This document shows positions 32,609 to 44,368 of a stretch of 47,543 nucleotides of DNA, in pieces. The notes beneath the pieces are model-generated. The model had not been told where the DNA came from, did no database searches, and saw only the letters and a list, made by a program, of their open reading frames with translations. Numbering within the stretch: position 1 is the stretch's first letter; each line of letters starts with the position of its first letter. Source of the DNA: Anaerolineaceae bacterium (lineage in GTDB: Bacteria > Chloroflexota > Anaerolineae > Anaerolineales > Anaerolineaceae); contig JAURZL010000002.1 in assembly GCA_030653365.1 (NCBI GenBank), positions 1 through 47,543 on the forward strand, in the 5' to 3' direction. Position numbers and translations under genes: made by a program.

Positions 32609-34081
32609 ATGCTTTCAAAGCTCAACACATTCCTCTTCAACAAATACCGGTTGATCGGCATTCTCACCATCCTGCTGATTTTTTCGTTTACCTTTACCAG
32701 TCTGATCAGTTACAACGTCACGCGCACCGCGATTACCAGCGATTCTAAGAATGTGATCCTTCCGTTGATCAGCGACAATATTTATTCGGAGATTCAGAAG
32801 GAGCTGCTGCAGCCGATCTATAATTCATCAATCATGGCAAATGATGAGTTCCTGGTCAACTGGGTGCTGGCAGGTGAACAGAACGAAGAAGAAGTCATTC
32901 GATATCTGCAGCGCATCCGTGAACGCTATGATTATTTCAGCGCTTTTTATGTTTCCGATCTCACCAAAAATTATTATTATTACGATGGCATCCTCAAGCA
33001 AATCAGTCCGGAAGATGTGCATGATATCTGGTATTACAACTTTGTTGAATTGAATCGCGATTATGATCTGGATGTGGATAACGATGAAGCCACCGAAGGA
33101 ACGATGACGATCTTCATCAATCATCGCCTGGAGGACAGTGAAGGTAATTTCCTCGGTGTGACCGGGGTGGGATTGCAGATGAGTGCGATGGGTGAAACCC
33201 TCGAAAGATACCGTGAGCGATTTGGTCATTTGATTTATATGATTGATGCAGACGGGTTGATCCAGATTCATCCAGATCAAGATTTAATTCTGAAAATGAA
33301 TATTCGGGAATTCGAAGGACTTTCATCGCTTGGTGAAGAGATTTTACAAAAAGATTCGGAAACGCATTATTATGCGTACAACACACGCTCTGGTGAAGTT
33401 ACGCTCTCCGCACGCTATTTCCCCGACCTGAATTGGTATCTGATTGTGGAGCAGGATCAAACCCAAACGCTGCGGGAAGCCAGAGAAAACCTGATTGGGA
33501 ATATTGTGATTGGTTTGATTGTGACGATCCTGGTGATTGTTCTGGTGATAATCGTGCTGAATTTATTTATCTCCAAATTGGAAAACTATGCCACCAAAGA
33601 TGAAATGACTGGTATTTACAATCGCCGCAAGATGGATGAATTGTTATTACGGGAAATTGCTTTTGCTCGCCGGTATGACGATCCCCTTTGTTTGATGATA
33701 CTGGATATTGATCATTTTAAATCAGTCAACGACACCTATGGACACCGCGCTGGTGATCATTATCTGAAAGGTTTGAGCGAGGTGCTGCAGGTCGAGGTTC
33801 GCCATGTTGATTATCTGGGCCGCTGGGGAGGTGAGGAATTTATCATTCTGTTACCGAAAACCTCTCTCGATCAGGCAAAGGAAGTGGCGGAACGCCTGCG
33901 AATAGCAGTGGAAGCGCTTCAGGTTGAAACCGGTCGCGGATTGATCTCCCGGACAATCAGTGTGGGGATTACCAACGCAGAGCTGGCAAAATTCGATATG
34001 GATGAGATGATGCGCCAGGCAGATGAAGCTATGTACCGGGCAAAACAAATGGGCGGTAACAAGGTAGTGTCCTGGGGATAG
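32609..34081 (+). CDS. Membrane-bound diguanylate cyclase with extracytoplasmic sensor
   Basis: The 490-residue protein has two membrane segments (about 14-34 and 292-315) bracketing an extracytoplasmic sensor of about 255 residues with a Cache-like pattern. The cytoplasmic GGDEF domain (about 325-490) has DEMTGIYNRRKMDELL, LMILDIDHFKSVNDTYGHRAGD and the active-site GGEEF at 407-411, so it should make cyclic di-GMP from two GTP. The inhibitory I-site RHVD lies five residues before GGEEF, implying product inhibition. The external sensor ligand is unknown. A palindromic terminator follows at 34118-34149. Confidence 0.93.
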   Translation: MLSKLNTFLFNKYRLIGILTILLIFSFTFTSLISYNVTRTAITSDSKNVILPLISDNIYSEIQKELLQPIYNSSIMANDEFLVNWVLAGEQNEEEVIRYLQRIRERYDYFSAFYVSDLTKNYYYYDGILKQISPEDVHDIWYYNFVELNRDYDLDVDNDEATEGTMTIFINHRLEDSEGNFLGVTGVGLQMSAMGETLERYRERFGHLIYMIDADGLIQIHPDQDLILKMNIREFEGLSSLGEEILQKDSETHYYAYNTRSGEVTLSARYFPDLNWYLIVEQDQTQTLREARENLIGNIVIGLIVTILVIVLVIIVLNLFISKLENYATKDEMTGIYNRRKMDELLLREIAFARRYDDPLCLMILDIDHFKSVNDTYGHRAGDHYLKGLSEVLQVEVRHVDYLGRWGGEEFIILLPKTSLDQAKEVAERLRIAVEALQVETGRGLISRTISVGITNAELAKFDMDEMMRQADEAMYRAKQMGGNKVVSWG

Positions 34082-34117
34082 TCGTATCTGGTGTAAGTTC
34101 TAATTTGAATGAATGAG

Positions 34118-34149
34118 AAATGAGGGTATCGGATCCGACACCCTCATTT
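34118..34149 (+). terminator. Hairpin after the diguanylate cyclase gene
   Basis: Arms AAATGAGGGT (34118-34127) and ACCCTCATTT (34140-34149) enclose a second palindrome TCGGATCCGA. The nearly loop-free structure is 37 bases past the stop. It lies between converging genes and may serve both, although the T run is short. Confidence 0.7.
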
Positions 34150-34229
34150 AAGTAGTCAGTTCGTTCCATCTCATCAACACGGATTGCAGGGTGTTACCCC
34201 AAAAACACCCTGACCCCGATGGTGATAAG

Positions 34230-35621
34230 CTACCATCCCGTCATTGTGGGAAAAGCTTCAATTCTGGCAGGTGGTTCTGCGGTGACATGCGTTACATAGA
34301 CATCGTAGGTCAGAGAACCATTCGCTGGGATTGGGTCGGGGTAGGTATAGCCACCACCGATGATTTCGTCCTGAGCGTTATACAGCAACACTGTGACAAA
34401 TGGATTTTCGATATTCTCGCTGTGGGCATTGGCAATCGTCACACTTACCCGCGGGAAAAAATCATCCGATACAATTGTCACATCCTGGGCAGTGAGCGGG
34501 TTGGTAGACAATTCGTCTTCCTCAGGATTGCCAGCCAGGACAAACACATCGAATTTGTTCGGGTTTGCACCTTCAGAAAGGGTGACTGATCCTGGAGAAA
34601 CGCCTTGTGTCTGCCCGGGCCAGATCAGGTCGATATATCCGCTGGCAACCTGTGCCACAGTGCCATCTTCTTCATAAATCGTGAGGTAATACTGGGAACT
34701 CTTCAATACTTCATCGGTGGTGTTCTGAACCAGGAATCCGCCGCCCAGGGTGGTTTCATTGAAAAAGAATCCGGATTTGAGGACTGACAGATCCGCTAAA
34801 AGGTTGGCGTCTTCGATTTCATTGGTAAGGATGCTGTATCTGGGAAAGAATTCATAGGTGACAGGATCATTCGTTACAAAGCCGTTGATACTTAATCCGA
34901 CCTGGTTATTACCGGGCACTAAGTTGACGCTGGTATATCCGCCGCCGATGACGATACCGGTGCTGTCATATGCGATCATATCCACACGCACATTGGTATA
35001 GGTGGTGGAACTATTGTTGACCATCACTGTGGTGAAGCGATCCCAAAATGGGTCGAAATAATAGTGAGGATTTTCAAAGCTGAAAGGATAGTCAACGGAA
35101 CCAGTGGCATCGGTATAGTAAGTCCATTCAATATCGACAAATTCTGCCACCTGCCCTTCCTCCAGGAACATCTGACTGGCAACGCCTGTGCGTTCTCCCG
35201 CTGGCAGGTATTCGATAAATCCGGTTTCGGTCTTGATCGTTACGCCATCCGCATCGGAGGCAATCACAGTATATTCAATCTCTTCGATACCGGCATTGGT
35301 ATCCAGGTTTTCGAACACAAAGACCGTAATCAGGTTGGTCTCATCCTGAATGAAAATGGGTTCTTTCATCATCAATACTGTGTCCTCGGACATGCTGTCG
35401 GAGGAAGAGGATGATGAAGCGATCGCTGGAAGCGAGGTTGGCTCTGCACCTGATTCGGTGGTGGGGATGGTGCGAATAGTCCCGGAAGATTCTCCTGTGG
35501 GGACTAAAGTTGCATCCGATTCTGATTCAGAATCGGATCCGCCTGTGGAAAAATTACAGGCAAGCGAGACAAGTAAGGGTACGATGATTGCAAAAAGAGG
35601 GATTTTTGAGCTTCGTGACAT
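34230..35621 (-). CDS. Lipoprotein with FxLYD-like repeats, paralogue 1
   Basis: The 463-residue protein has a lipobox LLVSLAC at residues 16-22 followed by a Ser/Glu/Thr-rich linker of about 70 residues, so it is anchored outside the membrane. Three beta-sandwich repeats follow. Motifs such as VMVNNSSTTYTNVRVDMIAYDSTGIVIGGGYT and VTVLLYNAQDEIIGGGYTYPDPIPANGSL match the FxLYD pattern (N-S-x-x-Y-x-x-V-x-V-x-x-x-x-Y-D). It is paralogous to 35868-37265 directly upstream: the same length, the same repeat order. Function is unknown; a surface scaffold or binding role is likely. Confidence 0.8.
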   Translation of the reverse strand: MSRSSKIPLFAIIVPLLVSLACNFSTGGSDSESESDATLVPTGESSGTIRTIPTTESGAEPTSLPAIASSSSSSDSMSEDTVLMMKEPIFIQDETNLITVFVFENLDTNAGIEEIEYTVIASDADGVTIKTETGFIEYLPAGERTGVASQMFLEEGQVAEFVDIEWTYYTDATGSVDYPFSFENPHYYFDPFWDRFTTVMVNNSSTTYTNVRVDMIAYDSTGIVIGGGYTSVNLVPGNNQVGLSINGFVTNDPVTYEFFPRYSILTNEIEDANLLADLSVLKSGFFFNETTLGGGFLVQNTTDEVLKSSQYYLTIYEEDGTVAQVASGYIDLIWPGQTQGVSPGSVTLSEGANPNKFDVFVLAGNPEEDELSTNPLTAQDVTIVSDDFFPRVSVTIANAHSENIENPFVTVLLYNAQDEIIGGGYTYPDPIPANGSLTYDVYVTHVTAEPPARIEAFPTMTGW

Positions 35622-35790
35622 GGTTACTCCTTAACAATAGAAGAGGTTGGCAGAAGATGAAAAATTCAATCTCTGTGAAATCGAGTATAGCATAATTTGA
35701 TAAATAAGATAAAAAATGTATAAATTATATTCTCTCCATCATAATAATTTCTGCGATTGGTTTTGAGAGTGAGAGCCAAAATTAAGAGAA

Positions 35791-35812
35791 GGGAATCCTG
35801 CGTTGGATTCCC
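35791..35812 (-). terminator. Terminator of the upstream lipoprotein paralogue
   Basis: Stem GGGAATCC (35791-35798) and GGATTCCC (35805-35812) with a 6-base loop. On the minus strand it is followed by TTCTCTTAATTTT, 55 bases after the stop codon of the 35868-37265 gene. It separates the two paralogues into two transcription units. Confidence 0.8.
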
Positions 35813-35867
35813 TTTACATAGGAAGATAAGGATTATTAAACTGGGTCAGGAAACTGTGCAGGAATGC

Positions 35868-37265
35868 TTAATCCCCAATCGTTGTCCAGGTGGTTAAAGC
35901 TGGATAAGCATCGATGCGAGCAGGTGCTTCTTCTCCAATAGAAGTAACTTGGACACTGGCCTCAACGGTCCCATTCGCGGGGATTGTGTCAACATATGTT
36001 AAACCTCCACTGATAATCTCGTCCTGGTTGTTGAATAATAAAACACTGACGACAGCATCGTTGATGCTTTTCGAAAAAGTGTTGATAATCGTCATCGTCA
36101 CCGTAGGGAAACTACCCGGTACATATTGGACATTCTCAGTCTTCAGTGGATTATTCGAGAGTTCATGGCCGCTGGATTCAATTGGAATGATGATTAATTC
36201 ATACTCGCCAAAATTACAGCCTTGTGGTAAATATGGTGAAAAGGAGGAAATTCCAGCGGTTTCACCTGGAAAAATCAGATTCCCAGTTGAGATTGAAACT
36301 TCACAGGTTGAACCGTCCTGATCATAAAAGGTCAGGTAGGTATCGAATCTATTGATCACCTGATTGCCCACATTTTTGATAATAAAACCACCCTCCATCT
36401 CTGATTGATAACGAATGTAGTTAGATTCCACAATTTCGAGATTCTGGTGAAGGGCGGAAGTATCATCATCAATAGTCATAAGAGATTTGCTTGGAAAAAA
36501 CTCGATAGAAGCGGGTTCTTCTTCAAAGTAGCCTGGTAAGCGGAAACCGACTTTGTTGTTGCCTGGAATGTGAGTGATAAAGGTATAACCACCTCCAATT
36601 ATTTCACCTGCGTTGTTAAAACCAACTGCATTCACCTGAAATTCTAGGTAAGTTGATGGTGAGGAATTGGAGATTGCACCAGTTATGCTGTAAGCTTCTA
36701 GAGATTCGTTATAAAAAACACGCGGTGAGTGGGTTTGAAGTGGTGATTCAGCGTAGACATTCTCACTGAGACCAAAATCCCAATCGATGGTGACAGAGTC
36801 TGTTACCTCACCTTCCGCTAACCAGAGATCGCTTACTATCATTGTTTTTTCTCCAGGTAGCAGGAAATCAATGAATTTCGTTGCAGTCTTCAATTCAGTA
36901 CCATTCGCATCAAATGCGTGGACGAGAGTATAGATGTCAGTTAAAGCGTATTTTGTGTTTACATTCTCAAGTTCAAAAACAGAGACTAAAACGTTTTGTT
37001 CCTGGTTGAAATATGATTTTGCCGATTTCAATTCATCACCGGTTGGTTTAAGGAGAGGGATTGGATTCGCAACCGGATTGGGTCCGGGATCAGGTTCGGG
37101 ATCAGGTTTTGGTGTAACCACGACTTGTGCTTCCGGTAAAACTTGACCAGGAGGTGGAGAAATGAGATCATCAACTGGAGGGGAAGAGGGGATATTGCAA
37201 GCAATTGTGATTAGTAATATGATTCCCACCATGGATAAATATGTTAACCTGTTTTTGACCAACAT
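35868..37265 (-). CDS. Lipoprotein with FxLYD-like repeats, paralogue 2
   Basis: The 465-residue protein has lipobox LLITIAC near 17-23, a Pro-rich linker with the repeat PDPEPDPGPNPVANPIP, and three FxLYD-like repeats. Recognisable pieces include VNAVGFNNAGEIIGGGYTFITHIPGNNKVGFRL and SVLLFNNQDEIISGGLTYVDTIPANGTV, which align with the same positions in the paralogue at 34230-35621. Tandem duplication followed by divergence is the simplest explanation. Lipid anchoring and repeats predict an outward-facing protein. No enzyme motif is visible. Confidence 0.8.
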   Translation of the reverse strand: MLVKNRLTYLSMVGIILLITIACNIPSSPPVDDLISPPPGQVLPEAQVVVTPKPDPEPDPGPNPVANPIPLLKPTGDELKSAKSYFNQEQNVLVSVFELENVNTKYALTDIYTLVHAFDANGTELKTATKFIDFLLPGEKTMIVSDLWLAEGEVTDSVTIDWDFGLSENVYAESPLQTHSPRVFYNESLEAYSITGAISNSSPSTYLEFQVNAVGFNNAGEIIGGGYTFITHIPGNNKVGFRLPGYFEEEPASIEFFPSKSLMTIDDDTSALHQNLEIVESNYIRYQSEMEGGFIIKNVGNQVINRFDTYLTFYDQDGSTCEVSISTGNLIFPGETAGISSFSPYLPQGCNFGEYELIIIPIESSGHELSNNPLKTENVQYVPGSFPTVTMTIINTFSKSINDAVVSVLLFNNQDEIISGGLTYVDTIPANGTVEASVQVTSIGEEAPARIDAYPALTTWTTIGD

Positions 37266-37372
37266 GTTTACTCCTATGAATGATATCTAAATTTAATATT
37301 GATTCTGGGATGATTAATTTCAGTATAGCACCAGGTTTATTAATGATGAAATTAATTCGTGGTGGAAAATAA

Positions 37373-37396
37373 AAAAGCGCCTATCAAGACGCTTTT
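37373..37396 (-). terminator. Terminator of the META-domain lipoprotein gene
   Basis: Arms AAAAGCG (37373-37379) and CGCTTTT (37390-37396) around a 10-base loop, extended on the minus strand by TTATTTT. It lies 22 bases beyond the stop of 37419-38189. Confidence 0.75.
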
Positions 37397-37418
37397 CAAA
37401 AAGGAACCAGGAGAGAAA

Positions 37419-38189
37419 TTATTTTACCAGTGATAAAGAGACAAGGGTGGTGTCATCAGCAGCGTAGATTTGTAATGAACCACCTGTGATTTTGTAGGTT
37501 GCGGCTTCTTGCAGCGCTGCCAGGTAGGCAGATTCTTCCGCCATCAGGCCATCCCCACAGAACATTTTGGTGGAACCAATTTCTTGGAAGGTGAGGGTGT
37601 TACCCTCTACCTGGTAGGTGCCAAAGTAGTTGTTGCAGCCGGCATTTCCGCTAATCTTGCCTTGATTGTCAAATACCAGTGTTTGCTGCGCTGCCTGTAT
37701 GCCGGAAGAAGAGACAACACCATCGGATTCCCCCGTGTTGACATAGGAAGCCAGCCAACTGGTGCCAGCCAGTTCCTGGCTTTGGGCAGAGAAAACTGCC
37801 AGTATTTTGCCGTCAGTATCTATTAGGGACAGTTGATTGTCCGCTAAATGGTAAGAACTTGCTTGACGCAATGCTTCATTATACTCACCAGCTTGCGTCA
37901 TAATCGCTCCCTCGCATGCCATTAAGGTGCTCATTAAATCCTCACCAACAGAAAACGAATCGCCTGTGCTGGTGTAGGAGCCACCAATGTGGTTACAGCC
38001 ATCATTCCCGGTCAGGGTACTGCCATTGAGGTCCAGAGTGACAGTGGTTTCGGATAGAATCGGTTTACCGTTAAGCTCGACAAGAATCCAGCTGGTTCCT
38101 TCCAACGTATTGGATGATTGTGCCTGGCAGGCACTTAATGTCAAAGTAGTGATGATGATCAGGCTGATTAAAAATCCTCGTTTATTCAT
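37419..38189 (-). CDS. Lipoprotein with two META (HslJ-like) domains
   Basis: The 256-residue lipoprotein (lipobox LTLSAC, residues 16-21) carries two META domains, about 28-133 and 138-255. Each has the family core: L-x-G-T-S-W and then G-N-D-G-C-N-H-I-G-G-S-Y in the first, G-N-A-G-C-N-N-Y-F-G-T-Y in the second, both followed by a second Cys (MACEG, MFCGD) likely paired by disulfide. HslJ of E. coli has one such domain and is tied to novobiocin tolerance and heat-shock response; the biochemical role is unknown. A tandem version like this is common in Chloroflexota. It is monocistronic with a terminator. Confidence 0.92.
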   Translation of the reverse strand: MNKRGFLISLIIITTLTLSACQAQSSNTLEGTSWILVELNGKPILSETTVTLDLNGSTLTGNDGCNHIGGSYTSTGDSFSVGEDLMSTLMACEGAIMTQAGEYNEALRQASSYHLADNQLSLIDTDGKILAVFSAQSQELAGTSWLASYVNTGESDGVVSSSGIQAAQQTLVFDNQGKISGNAGCNNYFGTYQVEGNTLTFQEIGSTKMFCGDGLMAEESAYLAALQEAATYKITGGSLQIYAADDTTLVSLSLVK

Positions 38190-40295
<2,106 letters not shown>

Positions 40296-40299
<4 letters not shown>

Positions 40300-40652
40300 C
40301 AGATGATAAAGAAATAAAGGGACACGAAACACATCGTGCCAGGGTGGTGGACCAGGTACATCGTAAAAGCAACCGCCATAAAAGGGCACGCAACGATTCG
40401 AGGCATGGCATGTATTTTGGCCTGGGAATGTTTGGCATGGTTGGTTGGTCAGTCGCGGTGCCTACCATCCTTGGATTGATTCTTGGTATCTGGATTGATC
40501 GCACCTGGCCGGGTCAGGCTTCCTGGACGTTGATGGGCTTGCTGGGCGGCATCATTCTGGGTTGTTACAATGCCTGGTATTGGGTTAAAAAAGAAAGCTC
40601 ACAGGATGTCAATCAACCCCCCGAGGAGGAAAACCACAATGAACCCTGGTAA
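40296..40652 (+). CDS. atpQ: N-ATPase AtpQ/AtpI-like membrane protein
   Basis: The 118-residue protein has a basic N-terminal segment of about 35 residues and two membrane helices (about 47-68 and 78-98), with GLILGIWIDRTWPGQASWTLMGLLGGIILGCYNAW between. This is the ATPase_gene1-type pattern (PF09527) of the atpQ gene in N-ATPase operons. AtpI-type proteins help assemble the c-ring. It overlaps atpC by 4 bases. Confidence 0.88.
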
Positions 40653-40929
40653 TATCATTTCCATCTTAACCGCCTTCGCTGGTGGTCTGGTGGTCGGTCT
40701 GATCTATTTCTGGTCATTGAAATATGTGGTGTCACACATGTTAACTTCCAAACACCCGGCATTGGTGATGATTGGCAGTTACTTTCTCCGTACAGTTTTT
40801 ATGTTATTGGCATTTTATTTAATAATGGATGGTGAGTTAATTCGCTTACTTGCCTGTTTTGTGGGTTTTATCCTCGTACGAATCATAATAATCAGAGGGT
40901 CTGATCCCAAGAAACCGATGAAAATTTAA
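40639..40929 (+). CDS. atpR: N-ATPase AtpR membrane protein
   Basis: The 96-residue protein is three-segment hydrophobic (about 8-28, 44-60, 66-87), matching AtpR, a subunit found only in N-ATPase operons and in this place. The start at 40639 has GAGGAGG upstream and overlaps atpQ by 14 bases. An Arg (R51) lies within the second membrane segment (YFLRTVF). Confidence 0.85.
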   Translation: MNPGNIISILTAFAGGLVVGLIYFWSLKYVVSHMLTSKHPALVMIGSYFLRTVFMLLAFYLIMDGELIRLLACFVGFILVRIIIIRGSDPKKPMKI

Positions 40930-40945
40930 AGGAGGTGATGAATCG

Positions 40946-41647
40946 ATGGAAATTAGTCCTGATGGAATTATTTACTGGCAGTCTGATTGGATGAAATTAA
41001 ATGCAACCATTGTTTATACCTGGGTGGTAATGGCACTGCTTGTATTGTTTTCAGTGTACGTCAGCAGGAGACTCACTTCCGATCCCAAGAAGATATCGCG
41101 CGGACAGAATGTGCTTGAGATTGTGGTAATCAATGTACGCAACCAGATCCGCGAGGTCAGCCAGCAGAATCCCGACCGTTTTATAGCGTTTATTGGGACA
41201 TTGTTCATCTTTATCGCAGTGTCCAACCTCCTGGGTGTCATTCCCGGATTCCGTCCACCCACCGGATCGCTCTCCACAACGGCTGCCCTGGCTATTTGTG
41301 TCTTTTTTGCCGTTCCGTTTTTCGGAGTTGCCAGCCGTGGTCTGGGAGGCTATTTGAAGCAATACCTGCAGCCCACGCCGTTCATGCTGCCGTTCAATAT
41401 TATTGGTGAATTCTCACGTATCCTGGCATTGGCGGTGCGTTTGTTCGGTAATGTGATGAGTGGAACAATGCTGGTAGCGATCCTTCTGGCGATCATCCCG
41501 TTTGTTTTTCCTGTCATTATGCAAGCTTTTGGGATGTTAACCGGCTTTATTCAGGCTTATATTTTTGCTGTGCTGGCGATGGTTTATATTGCTTCGGCGA
41601 CCACCGTTCAGTCGAAAAAACTGGATCAGACAGATGAAAAGAATTAA
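40946..41647 (+). CDS. atpB: N-ATPase a subunit
   Basis: The 233-residue membrane stator subunit contains the ion-channel helix FSRILALAVRLFGNVMSGTML with the essential Arg (AVRLFGN). This Arg faces the c-ring Glu during rotation. A last helix, FIQAYIFAVLAMVYIASAT, follows, and the chain has about six hydrophobic segments. GGAGGTGATGAATCG precedes the ATG. Confidence 0.95.
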   Translation: MEISPDGIIYWQSDWMKLNATIVYTWVVMALLVLFSVYVSRRLTSDPKKISRGQNVLEIVVINVRNQIREVSQQNPDRFIAFIGTLFIFIAVSNLLGVIPGFRPPTGSLSTTAALAICVFFAVPFFGVASRGLGGYLKQYLQPTPFMLPFNIIGEFSRILALAVRLFGNVMSGTMLVAILLAIIPFVFPVIMQAFGMLTGFIQAYIFAVLAMVYIASATTVQSKKLDQTDEKN

Positions 41648-41701
41648 GCAGTGTAACAACTGTTATTAGATCAATAGTAAGAACAAAATGGAGAGAAGAA
41701 T

Positions 41702-41980
41702 ATGGAAACAATCACATTAATTGGTATGGCATCGGTCATCAGCGCTGGATTAACAATCGCCATTGGTGCTATCGGCCCGGCGTTAGGACAGGGGCGTGCT
41801 GTCGCTCAGGCTTTGAGCGCGATTGCACAACAACCGGATGAGGCGAATAACATCACACGCACTTTGTTTGTAGGTCTGGCGATGATTGAATCGACCGGTA
41901 TATATTGTTTTGTGGTGGCAATGATTTTAATCTTTGTAAACCCATTCTGGAATTATGCGATAGCGCTACCTGGAGGATAA
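41702..41980 (+). CDS. atpE: N-ATPase c subunit with Na+-binding signature
   Basis: The 92-residue rotor subunit is two helices. The Na+ signature is complete: Q30 in GPALGQG, and E63-S64-T65 with Y68 in MIESTGIYCF. These correspond to Q32, E65, S66, T67 and Y70 of the Ilyobacter tartaricus c-ring, with exactly the same Q-to-E spacing (33). H+-only c subunits lack this set. So Na+ rather than H+ is the predicted coupling ion. A ribosome site GGAGAGAAGA precedes the ATG. Confidence 0.97.
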   Translation: METITLIGMASVISAGLTIAIGAIGPALGQGRAVAQALSAIAQQPDEANNITRTLFVGLAMIESTGIYCFVVAMILIFVNPFWNYAIALPGG

Positions 41981-41983
41981 AAC

Positions 41984-42751
41984 GTGTTAATTGATTGGTT
42001 TACGATAATTGCTCAGATCTTTAATTTTATTATTCTGGTGCTGTTACTGCGTAAATTTCTCTACCGTCCAATTTTGAAGGTGATGCAGGAGAGAGAAGAA
42101 CGCATCCGATCGCATCTGGATGACGCGGATGAGAAACAAAGGCAGGCGCAGGAACAAATTTCCCTGTACCAGCAGAAGAATCAAGGCTGGAATGAAGAGC
42201 GGGAAGAATTGCTGCGTGATGCCAAACACGAGGTGGAAAACACCCGAAAGCAATTAATGAAGAAAGTCCGCCAGGATGTGGAAGAACATCAAAGCCACTG
42301 GGATCAGGCGGTTGAACGTGAGAAAATAGAATTCCTGGATTCGTTGCGCAAGAAAATCAGCCAGCAGACATTTAACGCGGTACGCCGGGTGCTGAACGAA
42401 CTGGCGAATGTGGAACTGGAAGCCCATATCAGCAAAGTATTTATTGATCGATTGAAAAATATGGATGAAAACCAGGTAACCGATTATCGTGAGGCAATTG
42501 AAAAATCTGATACAGATGTATTGGTGCGCAGTGCTTTTTCCTTACCCGATCAGACCCGAGAGCAAATCGAAGCAGCAGCCAGGAAACAATTCCTGAATAG
42601 CCAGCCGGTGAAATTCGAGATCGACCCGGAGTTGGTGTGTGGAATCGAATTACGCGCGGCTGGATATAAACTGGTGTGGAGCATCGCTGAGTATCTCGAA
42701 AGGCTGGAAGACCTTTTTGAAGAAGGTGTGATTGTCCAGATGGATGAATAA
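41984..42751 (+). CDS. atpF: N-ATPase b subunit, extended (delta-like C-terminal part)
   Basis: The 255-residue protein begins with one membrane helix ([34 protein letters not shown]) and continues as a long coiled-coil stalk. The C-terminal 100 residues ([18 protein letters not shown]...[26 protein letters not shown]) resemble a delta subunit end, in keeping with the absence of an atpH gene in this operon. It starts at GTG 41984. Standard b subunits are about 160 residues. Confidence 0.9.
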   Translation: MLIDWFTIIAQIFNFIILVLLLRKFLYRPILKVMQEREERIRSHLDDADEKQRQAQEQISLYQQKNQGWNEEREELLRDAKHEVENTRKQLMKKVRQDVEEHQSHWDQAVEREKIEFLDSLRKKISQQTFNAVRRVLNELANVELEAHISKVFIDRLKNMDENQVTDYREAIEKSDTDVLVRSAFSLPDQTREQIEAAARKQFLNSQPVKFEIDPELVCGIELRAAGYKLVWSIAEYLERLEDLFEEGVIVQMDE

Positions 42752-44309
42752 GAAAATGGCAACCAATAAACTCAACGAAAAAACGGGCCTTCAGAATGTG
42801 CTCGAGGAAACTTTCTCCAGCCTGGAACAGCTGGTGGATCAGCAGGAATTTAAATTCATTACCCAGGAAACCGGAATGGTCGATTTTATCGGCTACGGAA
42901 TTGCGCGCGTCACCGGGTTACCAGGTGTTCGATCCGAGGAGATGATCCGTTTCCCGCATGGTTTGATGGGCATGGCATTCAACCTGGATGCGGACAATGT
43001 TGGTGTGGTGTTGCTCGGAAAAAGTGATCAACTTAAGACCGGGATGGAAGCCAGACGTACTGGGCGAGTTCTGGATGTGCCGGTTGGAGAAGCCTTATTG
43101 GGACGAGTGATTGACCCGACCGGGCAACCATTGGATGGTCGTGGAACAGTGCCGACAACCAGCACCCTACCAATCGAACGCGAATCCCATCCCATCATGG
43201 ATCGAGCCCCCGTGACAGTTCCCCTGCAGACGGGCATCAAGTCAATTGATGCACTGATCCCAATCGGACGAGGACAGCGAGAATTGATCCTTGGAGATCG
43301 TCAGACCGGAAAATCAGCGATTGCGTTGGATACGATCATCAACCAGAAGGGTCAGAATGTCATCTGTGTTTATTGTGCCATCGGTCAGCAGAGTTCTTCG
43401 GTTGCAAGCTTTATTAATGATTTGAAAAAATATGATGCTATGGAGTACTCGATTGTGGTGGTGGCGACTGGAGAAGAAACACCTGGCCTTAAATTTATTG
43501 TTCCTTTTGCAGCCACAAGTATTGGTGAATATTTTATGGAAAAAGGCCGTGATGTGCTGATCATCTATGATGATCTTACACGCCATTCATGGGCGTATCG
43601 CGAGCTCTCGCTTTTGTTGCGCAGACCACCCGGACGCGAGGCTTTCCCAGGGGATATCTTTTACCTGCACTCGCGTTTATTGGAACGCGCGACTCGCTTG
43701 CGACCTGAGTTGGGCGGTGGATCATTAACAGCATTGCCAATTGTGGAGACAGAAGCACAGAATGTCTCGGCGTATATTCCCACCAATCTCATCTCGATCA
43801 CGGATGGACAGATTTATCTTTCACCGGAATTGTTCTCCAAAGGTATATTACCTGCAGTGGATGTGGGTAAATCGGTTTCACGTGTGGGTGGAAAGACTCA
43901 GTTACCATCCTACCGCAGTGTGGCGGGTGATTTACGCCTTTACTATTCTCAGTTCGAAGAGTTGGAAAACTTTGCCCGTTTTGGGACCCGCCTGGATCCT
44001 GATACACAACGGACGATTGAACGTGGCAGGCGCATCCGTGAGGTGTTCAAACAATATCAGTTCCGGCCGATTCCGGTGGCAGAACAGATCGTTGTTTTGC
44101 TGGCAGCCACAGCTGGTTATTTTGACCAGATCAAAGTTGAAGAATTATCCAAATATGAACGAAAACTGCGTGAGGGTTTGTTGGATCAACATGGCGACCT
44201 ATGTCAAAAGATCGATAAAGGTGAAGAACTGGAAAAGGAAGACTTAAGAACTTTGAAAAGATTCGCCAGGAAATTCCTGATTGATCTGGTACAGGATAAA
44301 GAAAAATAG
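42744..44309 (+). CDS. atpA: N-ATPase alpha subunit
   Basis: The F1 alpha subunit (521 residues from this start) has its nucleotide-binding P-loop GDRQTGKSA at about 184-192, the segment [20 protein letters not shown] upstream of it, and the Arg finger region in [15 protein letters not shown]...[19 protein letters not shown]. The start is either ATG 42744, overlapping atpF by 8 bases, or ATG 42756. All core motifs are intact. Confidence 0.95.
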   Translation: MNKKMATNKLNEKTGLQNVLEETFSSLEQLVDQQEFKFITQETGMVDFIGYGIARVTGLPGVRSEEMIRFPHGLMGMAFNLDADNVGVVLLGKSDQLKTGMEARRTGRVLDVPVGEALLGRVIDPTGQPLDGRGTVPTTSTLPIERESHPIMDRAPVTVPLQTGIKSIDALIPIGRGQRELILGDRQTGKSAIALDTIINQKGQNVICVYCAIGQQSSSVASFINDLKKYDAMEYSIVVVATGEETPGLKFIVPFAATSIGEYFMEKGRDVLIIYDDLTRHSWAYRELSLLLRRPPGREAFPGDIFYLHSRLLERATRLRPELGGGSLTALPIVETEAQNVSAYIPTNLISITDGQIYLSPELFSKGILPAVDVGKSVSRVGGKTQLPSYRSVAGDLRLYYSQFEELENFARFGTRLDPDTQRTIERGRRIREVFKQYQFRPIPVAEQIVVLLAATAGYFDQIKVEELSKYERKLREGLLDQHGDLCQKIDKGEELEKEDLRTLKRFARKFLIDLVQDKEK

Positions 44310-44368
44310 ATGGATAGTTGGTTTCCTTTGTTGTCTAAAGGGAAACCTGCTGTTCGTATGTGGTAGAT

